This document shows, piece by piece, positions 1 to 7,915 of a DNA stretch of 64,000 bases; the first letter of the stretch is position 1, and every line of letters begins with the position of its first letter. Source of the DNA: Mucilaginibacter sp. CSA2-8R. GTDB lineage: Bacteria; Bacteroidota; Bacteroidia; Sphingobacteriales; Sphingobacteriaceae. The notes beneath the pieces are model-generated. The model ran no database searches. It was not told where the DNA came from and saw only the letters and a program-made list of their open reading frames with translations. The position numbers were made by a program, and so were the translations under genes. The stretch lies in contig NZ_CP152389.1 of the NCBI RefSeq assembly GCF_038806765.1, forward strand, positions 434,001 through 498,000. The letters run 5' to 3'.

Positions 1-1
1 A

Positions 2-403
2 GCTTACCTGGCTAAAGCGGCCAACCGTGTTGACGAGAATTCGGTTACCCTGTTAACTGACGCGGCTGCGCTGGCTTCGGGGCAGGAGGTGTTCAAAGTC
101 AGTTGTATGCCTTGCCATGGTGACAAGGCGCAGGGGGTGGTGGGCCCTAATCTTACTGATGATTACTGGCTGCATGGCGGCAAGATCAACGACGTGTTTA
201 AAACCATTAAATATGGCGTGACCGCTAAAGGGATGCCTACCTGGGAAAAGCAGTTGTCTCCTAAGCAAATAGCCGACGTGGCCAGCTTTATCAAATCATT
301 GCACGGCACCAACCCACCTGGAGCCAAAGAACCGCAAGGCGAAAAGGAAACCGACGATGCCACCAGCACTGCTGCTAAAACCGCTATGGTGGTCCAAAAA
401 TAA
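2..403 (+). CDS. ccoP: cbb3-type cytochrome c oxidase subunit CcoP, C-terminal part (5' truncated by window)
   Basis: This is the last part of the dihaem or monohaem c-type subunit of cbb3 oxidase, which passes electrons to the CcoN catalytic subunit at the periplasmic face. The frame is open from base 2 with no start, so the gene begins outside the window. A haem-attachment motif CMPCH is visible, followed about 50 residues later by a GMP motif whose Met is the likely axial ligand, as in class I cytochrome c. The protein ends in a low-complexity Ala/Thr/Lys tail. ccoG and ccoH follow directly, which supports the assignment. How many haem sites lie upstream cannot be seen. Confidence 0.9.
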   Translation, partial: AYLAKAANRVDENSVTLLTDAAALASGQEVFKVSCMPCHGDKAQGVVGPNLTDDYWLHGGKINDVFKTIKYGVTAKGMPTWEKQLSPKQIADVASFIKSLHGTNPPGAKEPQGEKETDDATSTAAKTAMVVQK

Positions 404-440
404 TATATGACACCCTGAAAATTTAGCTATCTGACCAGCC

Positions 441-1820
441 ATGACAATACCTGAAACGAACAAGCCGGATACTGTGAAGACCGAAAAGCGCCAATGGATG
501 TATCCGGTTGTTCGCCAGGGAAAATTGTACCGGTACCGCAGTTGGTTAAGTTATTTTTTCCTTGTTCTTTTTTTTGCCGGTCCGTACCTGCGTATTCATG
601 GTAATCCAGTATTCCTGTTCAATATTATGGAACGGAGGTTTGTGATACTGGGGCAGGTGTTCTGGCCGCAGGATTTCTTTTTGTTCGTGTTGGGCATGCT
701 GGCTTTGGTAGTCGGCATTGTGCTGTTCACCATTGCGTTTGGCCGTATTTTTTGTGGTTGGATATGCCCGCAAACCATCTTTATGGAAATGGTTTTCCGT
801 AAAATTGAAATTTGGATCGAAGGTGACGCAAAGCAACGCCGTAAGCTGGATGAAGGGCCCTGGACCACGGAGAAGAAGTTTAAGAAAAGTAGCAAGCATA
901 TCCTTTTCATGCTCCTGTCGTTCATTATTGCCAATACTTTTCTGGCATATATTACCGGCAGTGAAAACTTGTTCAAAATTGTCACCGAACCTGTTGCAGA
1001 ACATCTGTCAGGCTTTGTCAGCATCTGGATATTTACCGGTGTCTTTTACCTGGTGTACAGCCAGGCGCGCGAGATTGTATGCACTGTCATCTGCCCTTAC
1101 GGGCGTTTGCAGGGCGTATTTACCGACAGGCATACGCTTATGGTAGCTTATAACTACCTGCGCGGCGAGCCGCGAGGTAAGCGCTCCAGGCAACAAATCG
1201 AAGCACCGAAAGGCGATTGTGTGGATTGTGGTTTGTGTGTAGATGTTTGCCCCACAGGAATTGATATTCGTCAAGGGACGCAGTTGGAGTGCATCAACTG
1301 TACCGCCTGCATTGATGCCTGCAACCAGGTCATGGAAAAAATAAACCGGGAGATTAACCTGATCGGCTTCTACTCCGAGGAAACGATTACTAAAAAGACT
1401 AAGCCCAGGTTTACCGCCCGTATGGCGGGTTATAGTAGTGTAATGTTCTTGTTATTTAGTGTATTGGCTTACTTTGTTTTGCAGCGCAGCGACATCGACC
1501 TAACCGTGCTGCGCTCAGCTGGGCTTTTATATCAGGAGCAACCCGGCGGCTACATCAGCAATATTTACAATGCGGATATCATTAACAAAACCAACCGGTC
1601 CCAGCACATCAGCCTCGTCGCTGACGATCCAGCTATCAAGATTAAGTACATACAGCCAACGGGCACCTTAGCTAAAGAAGAATCCAATAAAATTACCTTC
1701 TTTTTACTGGTGCCAGCCAGTCACATTCACAGCGTAAAGACGGATATCAAATTAAAAGCAGTGCAGGGTAATAAGGTATTAGGCAATGCTACCACCACCT
1801 TTATCGGGCCGATTAATTAA
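441..1820 (+). CDS. ccoG: cytochrome c oxidase accessory protein CcoG (FixG-like polyferredoxin)
   Basis: CcoG is a membrane iron-sulfur protein needed for assembly of cbb3 oxidase; in other bacteria it has been linked to copper reduction for delivery to the oxidase. The 459 residues show transmembrane segments near 35-50, 80-100, 155-170, 193-208 and 330-347. There is a CxxxC motif (FCGWIC) at 105-109. Two 4Fe-4S motifs have Cys at 260, 263, 266, 270 and 284, 287, 290, 294. The C-terminal ~110 residues form the Ig-like FixG_C domain. Length and order match the family. It lies 37 bp after ccoP and 9 bp before ccoH, so it is almost certainly co-transcribed. Confidence 0.96.
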   Translation: MTIPETNKPDTVKTEKRQWMYPVVRQGKLYRYRSWLSYFFLVLFFAGPYLRIHGNPVFLFNIMERRFVILGQVFWPQDFFLFVLGMLALVVGIVLFTIAFGRIFCGWICPQTIFMEMVFRKIEIWIEGDAKQRRKLDEGPWTTEKKFKKSSKHILFMLLSFIIANTFLAYITGSENLFKIVTEPVAEHLSGFVSIWIFTGVFYLVYSQAREIVCTVICPYGRLQGVFTDRHTLMVAYNYLRGEPRGKRSRQQIEAPKGDCVDCGLCVDVCPTGIDIRQGTQLECINCTACIDACNQVMEKINREINLIGFYSEETITKKTKPRFTARMAGYSSVMFLLFSVLAYFVLQRSDIDLTVLRSAGLLYQEQPGGYISNIYNADIINKTNRSQHISLVADDPAIKIKYIQPTGTLAKEESNKITFFLLVPASHIHSVKTDIKLKAVQGNKVLGNATTTFIGPIN

Positions 1821-1829
1821 ATTAAACAG

Positions 1830-2252
1830 ATGAACTGGGGAAAATCACTTGTTGCAGGTATGGCCGCTTTTATGCTCTTTATTACAGGCATGGGCGCTTA
1901 TATGATGAGCCGGCCGACCGACGACTACGACAAACAATATTATGAAAAAGGCCTGGCCTTTGATAAAGAATACACTCGTGAAAAGCAGGTAGTTACCGAT
2001 AAGGCGCAACCGCTCATCAGCTTTGCCAGCAAAGAAATGGTCATTAAATTCACGGAGCCTGCCGATGGCGTCTTGAAGTTTAAACGCTCCTCAGACCGAA
2101 ACATGGATAAAACCTTTACGATTGAATGCCATGCGGATAATGCCCTTCATATACCGCTACAGAAACTGACGGCAGGGCCATGGGTAGTGCATTTCGAGTG
2201 GGTAAGCCACCAAAAGGCTTACGCATACGAGCAGGAAGTTTATTTACCATGA
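1830..2252 (+). CDS. ccoH: FixH/CcoH family cbb3 oxidase assembly protein
   Basis: A 140-residue protein with one N-terminal transmembrane helix (about 6-26), followed by an acidic, Tyr-rich stretch and a periplasmic beta-rich domain. This is the layout of the FixH family, small single-pass proteins required for cbb3 oxidase assembly. Position directly after ccoG is the main support, as sequence conservation in FixH is low. Its stop codon overlaps the start of the next gene by ATGA at 2249, implying translational coupling. Confidence 0.88.
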   Translation: MNWGKSLVAGMAAFMLFITGMGAYMMSRPTDDYDKQYYEKGLAFDKEYTREKQVVTDKAQPLISFASKEMVIKFTEPADGVLKFKRSSDRNMDKTFTIECHADNALHIPLQKLTAGPWVVHFEWVSHQKAYAYEQEVYLP

Positions 2253-2938
2253 GCAGCAACGAAATAGCCTTTTTCATCGGCCTTTTGGGCAGCGTACATT
2301 GCTTAGGTATGTGCGGGCCGCTGGCTTTTGCTGTACCAGTCAATGGTGGCGGCCCGTGGCTGCTGGTATGGGATAAGCTGGTTTACAACATGGGCCGTAC
2401 TATTAGCTATACCTTACTGGGATTATTAACCGGTTTTATTGGCAAACAGCTATGGTTGGCAGGCTTGCAGCAATGGGTAAGTATTTTAAGCGGCATATGT
2501 ATTATTGCGGCAGCCATCACCAGGCTATTAAAATTATCTATGGCGAAAGGGCAGCTGGCGGCTAAAGTGCTGGCACCGTTTAACCGTTTGCTAGGCTATG
2601 CCTTAACCCGCCGTGCAGGCCATTTGGTCATTGGAATGTTGAATGGGTTCTTACCTTGCGGCTTTGTTTATCTGGCACTGGTAGGGGCTGTAAATAACCC
2701 TAGTGCATTCAGTGCTGCGCAATACATGTTCTGGTTCGGTACAGGTACTTTGCCCTTAATGCTGGCCGCCACGGTGAGCACCGGCTTTGCCGGGCCGGTT
2801 ATAAGGCGTAAATTCAATACCATTATTCCTTACTTTATGCTGTGCCTGGGCCTGTGGTTTATCAGCAGGGGCATGCAGTTAAATATTCCCTATTGGAGCC
2901 CCGGTCGTCAGGTAGTAGCTGATAGTGTTTGCAAATAG
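2249..2938 (+). CDS. DsbD_2/TauE-SafE-type membrane protein of the cbb3 cluster
   Basis: About 229 residues, nearly all in six predicted membrane helices. The motif HCxGMCG at residues 17-23 and a second LPCG motif near 130 place conserved cysteines in two helices, as in the DsbD_2 family (often annotated sulfite exporter TauE/SafE) found at the end of ccoNOPGH operons. I chose the ATG at 2249, which overlaps the ccoH stop, over an upstream in-frame start at 2180 that would lie deep inside ccoH. The role may be thiol or copper handling during oxidase maturation; that is inference from the family and the operon. Confidence 0.85.
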   Translation: MSSNEIAFFIGLLGSVHCLGMCGPLAFAVPVNGGGPWLLVWDKLVYNMGRTISYTLLGLLTGFIGKQLWLAGLQQWVSILSGICIIAAAITRLLKLSMAKGQLAAKVLAPFNRLLGYALTRRAGHLVIGMLNGFLPCGFVYLALVGAVNNPSAFSAAQYMFWFGTGTLPLMLAATVSTGFAGPVIRRKFNTIIPYFMLCLGLWFISRGMQLNIPYWSPGRQVVADSVCK

Positions 2939-3061
2939 CGTTATCGAGTTTGCTAAAAGGTAAACAAAAAATGCTCATGATCACTTTTTTTAGTAATCTT
3001 GACCAGTGCCGGATGGTGTCTGGCACTGGATATTTGTAATTACTAATACGGCTGTTGGTTT

Positions 3062-4252
3062 ATGGAAAATGCTGCCCTGTTAAACGCTATTATTGACAAC
3101 GCGATAGACGGTATTATCACCATTAATGAGCGTGGCGTCATGGAGTCGATCAACCCGTCGGCCTGTAAGTTATTTGGTTACGAACCTCACGAGGTTATCG
3201 GCAGCAATATAGCTATGCTGATGCCGCAGCCCGATCAGAGTCAGCACGATGAGTACATCCGCCGGTACGATCGTACAGGTAAACCCCATATCATTGGTAT
3301 AGGGCGTGAGGTTCAGGGGTTGCGCAAAGACGGTTCTGTTTTTCCGTTTCGTTTAGGTGTAAGCGAGGTGCAGTACTCGGGCCGTAAAATTTATACCGGT
3401 TTTATTCACGACTTAAGTCGCGAAAAGGAGGTCGAGGAACGCCTGAAGGAATACGCGGGGCAACTGGAGCATCAGGTAGCCGAGCGTACCCAATCGCTGA
3501 GGGAAACGGTTGCCCAGTTACAGCAAGCTAAGGAAGAGGTAAGTCAGTCGCTCGAAAAGGAAAAGGAACTGAGCCAGCTTAAAAGCCGCTTCGTGTCCAT
3601 GGCTTCACACGAGTTCCGGACACCGCTAAGTTCTATACAACTTTCCGCTGTGCTCATCGAGAAGTACGCGCAGCAATTCAACAGCCCAAACATCACCAAG
3701 CATATCGGCAAAATCAAAAATTCGGTAGGCAACTTAACGGGTATCCTCAATGATTTTCTATCGCTCGAACGTCTGGAGGCAGGAAAGATAGAGCCGTTGT
3801 ACAGCCGCTTTGATCTGGTTAAGTTTGCAGAGGAAATTACTGAGGAAATGCAGCTGGTAGCCAAGCAAAACCAGCACATCATTTACCAGCATACCGGTAC
3901 GCTCAGTATGGTCTCGCTTGATCAGTCGCTGCTTAAAAATTGTATTATCAATCTCATCAGCAACGCGATCAAATATTCGGGCGAGAATACGTTTATTGAA
4001 TTTAATACGGAGATAACGCCAACCCATTTAATGGTCGCCGTAAAAGATAATGGGATCGGCATACCCGAAAGCGATCAGAAACATTTGTTCGAAGCCTTTT
4101 TCCGGGCGCATAATACCGGCAATATCCCAGGTACAGGTTTAGGCCTTAACATTGTAACCCGGTATGCCGGACTGATGAACGGTGAAATTAAGTTTGAGAG
4201 CAAAGTAAACCAAGGGACCTCCTTCATTATATCTTTTCCCATTGCAGCATGA
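3062..4252 (+). CDS. FixL-like oxygen-sensing PAS histidine kinase
   Basis: A 396-residue soluble kinase. Residues 1-125 form a PAS domain that resembles the haem PAS of rhizobial FixL: His62 aligns with the proximal haem ligand (His200 of Bradyrhizobium FixL), and Arg68, His76 and Arg82 align with FixL Arg206, His214 and Arg220, the last being the oxygen-contacting residue in the GIGR motif. A coiled coil (about 125-175) leads to the H-box with His183 (SHEFRTP), N-box near 293-303, G1 DNGIGIP at 329-335 and G2 GTGLGLNI at 357-364. There is no membrane helix. The gene overlaps the next by ATGA, and cbb3 genes lie upstream. Haem binding is inferred from residue conservation, by hand alignment from memory of FixL. 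Confidence 0.87.
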   Translation: MENAALLNAIIDNAIDGIITINERGVMESINPSACKLFGYEPHEVIGSNIAMLMPQPDQSQHDEYIRRYDRTGKPHIIGIGREVQGLRKDGSVFPFRLGVSEVQYSGRKIYTGFIHDLSREKEVEERLKEYAGQLEHQVAERTQSLRETVAQLQQAKEEVSQSLEKEKELSQLKSRFVSMASHEFRTPLSSIQLSAVLIEKYAQQFNSPNITKHIGKIKNSVGNLTGILNDFLSLERLEAGKIEPLYSRFDLVKFAEEITEEMQLVAKQNQHIIYQHTGTLSMVSLDQSLLKNCIINLISNAIKYSGENTFIEFNTEITPTHLMVAVKDNGIGIPESDQKHLFEAFFRAHNTGNIPGTGLGLNIVTRYAGLMNGEIKFESKVNQGTSFIISFPIAA

Positions 4253-5301
4253 AAACTAAGATCCTGATTATTGAAGATAATAACGATATCCGCGAAAGCA
4301 CCGCCGAAATTCTTGAGCTGGCCGGTTACGAAGTAAAAGAAGGCGGCAACGGTAAAATAGGTGTAGAAATAGCACAGCAATACAAACCCGATTTGATATT
4401 ATGTGATATTATGATGCCCGAACTGGACGGCTACGGCGTGCTTTACCTGCTGAACAAAAACCCGGAAACGGCAACCATTCCTTTTATTTTTTTAACGGCT
4501 AAAGCTGAGCGTGTAGATTTTAGAAAAGGGATGGAGATGGGAGCGGATGATTACCTGACCAAGCCTTTTGATGATATAGAACTGCTGAACGCTATTGAAA
4601 GCCGGTTGGGTAAAAAGGAAAAACAACAGGCCTTTTACAGCAAAGCTTTACAAGGCATAGAGCAATTGGCCACTGGTTCAGCTCGTGGTATGGCCGAGCT
4701 CAAAACCTTGGTTGCCAGCCGTAAAATACGCCAGGTTAAAAAGAAGCAAATACTGTATTATGACGGTGATCAGCCGCAAGGTATTTATCTGGTGCTTGAA
4801 GGTGGTATCAAAACCATTAAGCTGGCCGAGGACGGGCGCGAACTGATGACGGGCTTATTCAAAGCAGATGATTATCTGGGTGTAACTGCGGTGTTGCTGG
4901 ATGAAAATTTTACGGAGACCGCAGAAGCAACGGAAGATGCATCAGTTTGCCTGTTGCCTAAAGACAGTATTTTAAACCTGGTCAACCGCTTTCCTGATGT
5001 GGGCAGCCAGTTCATTAAAATCCTGTCTCACAACGTGCGCGAAAAGGAAGAGCAATTGATGGAACTGGCTTATCATTCGGTACGTAAGCGTTTAGCGCAA
5101 ACGCTGGTCAGGCTCAGCAAGCAATCCGCAGATCCGGCACAATTTAAGGTCTCCCGAGAGGAACTGGCCAGTATGGCGGGTATCGCCACCGAAACGGTGA
5201 GCCGCACAATGACCGATTTTAAGGATGAAGGTCTCATCGAAAAAAAAGGTAGTCAAATTCAGATAATAGATCTTAACCGCCTGGCAAGAATGAAAAACTG
5301 A
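4249..5301 (+). CDS. response regulator fused to a CRP/FNR-type DNA-binding module
   Basis: 350 residues in three parts. A receiver domain (about 1-120) has acidic residues Glu9/Asp10, phospho-acceptor Asp53 (LCDIMMPE), Thr83 and Lys105. A cyclic-nucleotide-binding-like beta roll covers about 150-260, and a CRP-type helix-turn-helix about 280-345 (SREELASMAGIATETVSRTM). The N-terminal cysteines of FNR are absent, so oxygen sensing should come from the upstream kinase. The start overlaps the kinase stop (ATGA), a cognate-pair arrangement. Likely targets are the low-oxygen genes around it (cbb3 accessory genes, ldhA, hemN); this is inference. The combination does in one protein what FixJ and FixK do in two. 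Confidence 0.92.
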   Translation: MKTKILIIEDNNDIRESTAEILELAGYEVKEGGNGKIGVEIAQQYKPDLILCDIMMPELDGYGVLYLLNKNPETATIPFIFLTAKAERVDFRKGMEMGADDYLTKPFDDIELLNAIESRLGKKEKQQAFYSKALQGIEQLATGSARGMAELKTLVASRKIRQVKKKQILYYDGDQPQGIYLVLEGGIKTIKLAEDGRELMTGLFKADDYLGVTAVLLDENFTETAEATEDASVCLLPKDSILNLVNRFPDVGSQFIKILSHNVREKEEQLMELAYHSVRKRLAQTLVRLSKQSADPAQFKVSREELASMAGIATETVSRTMTDFKDEGLIEKKGSQIQIIDLNRLARMKN

Positions 5302-5389
5302 CGAAGATCACTTTTTGTGCTGACCACTCTCATGGTGCAGGCCTTTAAGCAATGGTATTTTTGTATAGAATTAAAATGCCTTCTGACAA

Positions 5390-6409
5390 ATGAAAGTGGT
5401 AGCTTACAGTATAAAGTCATTCGAGAAAGAGTTTTTGGCCAGGGCCAATCAAAAAAAGCATGACATCACGCTTATATCCAATCCATTAAGCCCTGAGACT
5501 GCTATCTATGCAGAAGGTAAGGATGCGGTGGTGGTTTTTACCAATGATAATGTATCGGCACCGGTAATTAACCAACTGGCCGATTTAGGTATCAAGTATA
5601 TTGCTACCCGTTCGGCCGGTACCGATCATATAGACAAGGAGGCGGCCAGCCTGCGTGGCATTAAGTTAGCTAACGTGCCGGTATATTCGCCCCAGGCTAT
5701 CGCTGAGCATACTGTTGCGCTGGCACTCGCCCTGAACCGGCAAGTGGTAAAGGCCGAAGCGCACAGCCTTCACTTTGATTTTAGGCAGGATGAACTGATA
5801 GGTTTTAACTTTTTCGGAAAAACAGTTGGATTGATCGGCTTGGGGTATATTGGACGGGCTACCGCAGCTATCTTTAACGGATTAGGCTGCCGGGTAATTG
5901 CTTACGATGCTTTTTTAACCGAAAGCCTTCCCGGCATAGCATTAGTTTCGTTTGATGAAGTGCTGGCCCAGTCAGATATTATATCACTCCATGCACCGCT
6001 TACGCCAGATACCCACCACCTCATCAACCAGGCAACCTTAACCAAGATGAAAGACGGCGTAATGCTGTTGAATACCTCTCGCGGTGGCTTATTAAATACG
6101 CAAGATGTCGTTGATGCCCTGAACACCGGCAAAGTTGGCTACCTGGGTATTGATGTGTACGAGAACGAAAAGGGTTTGTTTTTTGAAGATCATGAGCATG
6201 ATCACCTCAAGGATACCCTGCTTGCAGATTTGATGAGCCATCCCAACGTCCTGGTAACTCCGCACCAGGCTTATTTAACGAAAGAAGCCCTGCAACAGAT
6301 CGCCGATCAAACTATACAAAACCTGGATCAGTGGCAGCAAAATAAATGCGTAGGCAAAGCCTGCGTGTGCGCCCGGAACTGCCGCGCTGCTATACCAGTT
6401 TCCTGCTAA
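5390..6409 (+). CDS. ldhA: D-lactate dehydrogenase (2-hydroxyacid dehydrogenase family)
   Basis: 339 residues of the D-isomer-specific 2-hydroxyacid dehydrogenase family, which reduces pyruvate to D-lactate with NADH in the cytosol. The Rossmann motif GLGYIG lies at 150-155. Catalytic residues are Arg231 (NTSRGG), Glu260 (DVYENE) and His292 (TPHQAYLT). The acidic His-rich stretch near 266-272 is typical of D-LDH rather than of phosphoglycerate or glycerate dehydrogenases. The C-terminal 20 residues hold five cysteines (320, 325, 327, 331, 339), more than expected. Its place between a FixL/FNR-type regulator pair and hemN suggests fermentative redox balancing under low oxygen. Confidence 0.85.
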   Translation: MKVVAYSIKSFEKEFLARANQKKHDITLISNPLSPETAIYAEGKDAVVVFTNDNVSAPVINQLADLGIKYIATRSAGTDHIDKEAASLRGIKLANVPVYSPQAIAEHTVALALALNRQVVKAEAHSLHFDFRQDELIGFNFFGKTVGLIGLGYIGRATAAIFNGLGCRVIAYDAFLTESLPGIALVSFDEVLAQSDIISLHAPLTPDTHHLINQATLTKMKDGVMLLNTSRGGLLNTQDVVDALNTGKVGYLGIDVYENEKGLFFEDHEHDHLKDTLLADLMSHPNVLVTPHQAYLTKEALQQIADQTIQNLDQWQQNKCVGKACVCARNCRAAIPVSC

Positions 6410-6442
6410 GCTTGCCATGTAATACGTTAATTGCTTAAAGTC

Positions 6443-7807
6443 ATGCAACCATCCGAAGCCCTTATAGAAAAATATCATGTGGCAGCCCCACGCTATACCA
6501 GTTATCCAACCGTACCTTACTGGGATGCTGATGCTTTTAATGCGCAAAGCTGGAAACAATCGGTAAAACTGTCGTTCGACGAAAGTAATGCCACCGATGG
6601 CATCAGTCTCTATGTGCATCTGCCTTATTGCGAAAGCTTGTGTACCTATTGCGGATGCAATACCCGCATAACCAAGAACCATGGGGTAGAAGTGCCTTAC
6701 ATTCAAACCGTGTTAAAAGAGTGGGAACTGAACCAACAGGTGTTTCAAGAGGCGCCTATCATCCGCGAAATTCACCTAGGTGGTGGTACACCTACTTTTT
6801 TTAGTCCGGATAATTTAGAAATGCTGATTAACGGCTTGCTTAAAAATGCCGTCGTGCATGCGGATGCAGAGTTTAGCTTTGAGGCACATCCGGGTAACAC
6901 CACCGAGGCGCATTTGCAAACTTTGTACAACCTGGGCTTTCGGAGATTAAGCTTGGGCATTCAGGATTTTGATCCTAAAGTGCAGTTTATCATCAACCGA
7001 ATTCAAACTTTTGAGCAGGTAAAAGCAGTAACTGAGCAGACTCGTCAGATAGGCTATACTTCTGTAAACTTTGATTTGATTTACGGATTACCGTTGCAAA
7101 CGATGGAAGGCTTGGTGGATACCGTACGCATGGTAGCCGAGCTGATGCCCGACCGTATCGCCTTTTACAACTACGCGCACGTGCCGTGGGTTAGACCCGG
7201 CCAGCGCCGCTTTACTGAAAATGATTTGCCCGATGCCTATACCAGGCGCAAGCTATACGAAACCGGCCGTCGTTTATTTACTGCGTTGAGCTATAAAGAA
7301 ATTGGTATGGACCATTTCGCCCTAACTACTGATAGCCTGTACCTAGCGGAGCAAGCCGGCCGGTTGCACCGGAATTTTATGGGCTACACGCACCAGTATA
7401 CTCAATTAATGGTTGGCTTAGGCGTGTCGTCCATCAGCGATACCTGGTATGGGTTTGCGCAGAATGTAAAGAAGGTTGAGGAGTATGTGAATTTGGTAAA
7501 CCAAGGTGAGATACCGGTATTTAAAGGCCATGTGCTTACTCATGAAGACTTGATTATCCGCCGTCATATTCTAAATATCATGTGTAAGGGTACAACTTGT
7601 TGGAACCTGCACCGCGAATCCAGCATCGCTTTATGCGATGGCTTGGACCGCATGGAAACCTTGGCTGATGATGGCTTGATTGAGCTGAACTCTTGGTGCC
7701 TGACTGTTACACCTTTAGGTAAGCGCTTTCTACGTAATATATGCATGGCGCTTGATGCCCGCCTTTGGGCTGATAAGCCGGCTACCCAACTATTCAGCAT
7801 GGCTTAA
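6443..7807 (+). CDS. hemN: oxygen-independent coproporphyrinogen III oxidase
   Basis: A radical SAM enzyme of about 454 residues that decarboxylates coproporphyrinogen III to protoporphyrinogen IX without oxygen. The iron-sulfur motif CxxxCxxCxC has Cys63, 67, 70 and 72, with the extra Cys typical of true HemN rather than HemW. The GGGTPTF motif follows, and the HemN C-terminal domain is present. I start at the ATG at 6443, since the N-terminus (YxxxxPRYTSYPT) is then like the family; an in-frame TTG lies 12 bp upstream. It belongs to the low-oxygen block and ends at a strong bidirectional hairpin. Confidence 0.95.
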   Translation: MQPSEALIEKYHVAAPRYTSYPTVPYWDADAFNAQSWKQSVKLSFDESNATDGISLYVHLPYCESLCTYCGCNTRITKNHGVEVPYIQTVLKEWELNQQVFQEAPIIREIHLGGGTPTFFSPDNLEMLINGLLKNAVVHADAEFSFEAHPGNTTEAHLQTLYNLGFRRLSLGIQDFDPKVQFIINRIQTFEQVKAVTEQTRQIGYTSVNFDLIYGLPLQTMEGLVDTVRMVAELMPDRIAFYNYAHVPWVRPGQRRFTENDLPDAYTRRKLYETGRRLFTALSYKEIGMDHFALTTDSLYLAEQAGRLHRNFMGYTHQYTQLMVGLGVSSISDTWYGFAQNVKKVEEYVNLVNQGEIPVFKGHVLTHEDLIIRRHILNIMCKGTTCWNLHRESSIALCDGLDRMETLADDGLIELNSWCLTVTPLGKRFLRNICMALDARLWADKPATQLFSMA

Positions 7808-7867
7808 CCATCATTAAGGAAATGGTTGTTTTTATGTTTTGATCAATATTCCGTTAAAAGCGGGTAT

Positions 7868-7897
7868 AAAAAAAAGCGGTTTTGAACCGCTTTTTTT
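7868..7897. terminator. bidirectional intrinsic terminator between hemN and the minus-strand flavoprotein gene
   Basis: A perfect hairpin with stem AAAAAGCGGTT/AACCGCTTTTT and a loop of about three bases. The A-run on the left and T-run on the right let it work on both strands. It lies between two convergent genes, hemN and the gene ending at 7916. Confidence 0.9.
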
Positions 7898-7915
7898 GCT
7901 TTAGGCTTGATGAAA

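Noticed and set aside
546..1004. 152-residue minus-strand ORF
   Set aside because: It is antisense to ccoG, which has full family motifs; the translation is rich in His, Lys and Gln without any domain.
2180..2248. Upstream start for the DsbD_2-type protein
   Set aside because: It would overlap ccoH by 73 bp and add a non-membrane, Arg/Gly-rich segment not seen in the family.
6188..6203. Perfect palindrome GATCATGAGCATGATC
   Set aside because: It lies within ldhA and encodes the acidic His-rich stretch expected in D-LDH enzymes; codon use explains it.
7839..7846. TTGATCAA resembling part of an FNR box
   Set aside because: Only eight bases, placed after hemN and before a terminator, with no gene downstream to regulate.
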